Of a stretch of 9,723 bases of DNA, positions 5,081-9,723 are shown one piece after another. The notes below the pieces were generated by a model. That model was not told the DNA's origin. It saw only the letters and a list, made by a program, of their open reading frames with translations, and did not search any database. How positions within the stretch are numbered: position 1 is the first letter of the stretch; each line of letters opens with the position of its first letter. Source of the stretch: Acidobacteriota bacterium (GTDB lineage Bacteria > Acidobacteriota > Terriglobia > Bryobacterales > Bryobacteraceae). The stretch lies in NCBI GenBank assembly GCA_026394095.1, contig JAPKYY010000275.1, forward strand, positions 1-9,723, read 5' to 3'. The position numbers and the translations under genes were made by a program.

Positions 5081-5110
5081 TTGCCTAATGACGAATTTTC
5101 TAGCTATACT
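5081..5110 (+). promoter_or_regulatory. Sigma70-type promoter of gltB
   Basis: TTGCCT (5081-5086, -35) and TATACT (5105-5110, -10) are separated by 18 bases. Transcription would start around 5116-5118, leaving a short leader of about 16 bases before ATG 5133. The second GCCTAAT repeat overlaps the -35 element, so a bound regulator would contact polymerase or block it. Confidence 0.6.
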
Positions 5111-5132
5111 CAGTGAATCCCGAGGTGTATCT

Positions 5133-9716
<4,584 letters not shown>

Positions 9717-9723
9717 GCACACC

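Overview
The window looks like a piece of an Acidobacteria chromosome, probably from the Terriglobia/Acidobacteriaceae or a near relative. Three things point there: the end of a large Oar-like TonB-dependent receptor with the typical FNLLNRPNF signature; a small basic protein opening with the STGPKT-EGK / NALRHG motif, which I associate mainly with Acidobacteria and Planctomycetes; and GC-rich host genes with a strong preference for C in third codon positions. This placement is inference from protein style, not from a marker gene.

Layout. Positions 2-367 are the 3' end of the receptor gene, closed by a hairpin that includes the stop codon. From 404 to about 2180 lies an accessory patch: an IS66-type left end with a broken tnpA (404-726), an unassigned segment rich in fold-back stems (about 728-992), and an apparently intact IS110-family recombinase on the minus strand (993-2093) with a strongly self-complementary leader (2094-2173). 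From about 2180 to 2716 there is no gene I can support, only C-rich sequence with short degenerate repeats. A minus-strand ParD-like/RelE-like toxin-antitoxin pair follows (2717-3207). A plus-strand hypothetical gene (3503-4045) then runs towards a LysR-family regulator (minus strand, start at 5040), whose reading frame appears to shift near 4182.

The right half (5133-9716) is a complete gltB, the large subunit of glutamate synthase. Its stop overlaps the start of gltD, of which only five codons are inside the window. lysR and gltB are divergent across a short intergenic region that holds a good sigma70-type promoter for gltB, an 11-bp perfect palindrome and two direct GCCTAAT repeats. The arrangement parallels gltC-gltAB of Bacillus subtilis, so the LysR protein is a reasonable candidate regulator of glutamate synthesis.

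The most notable signal outside the ordinary genes is the IS110 leader. Its Shine-Dalgarno sequence and the bases just before the ATG can each pair perfectly (7 bp) with upstream segments, and one of those segments can instead form a competing upstream hairpin. This could control recombinase translation, or form part of the bridge RNA known from IS110 elements, or both.
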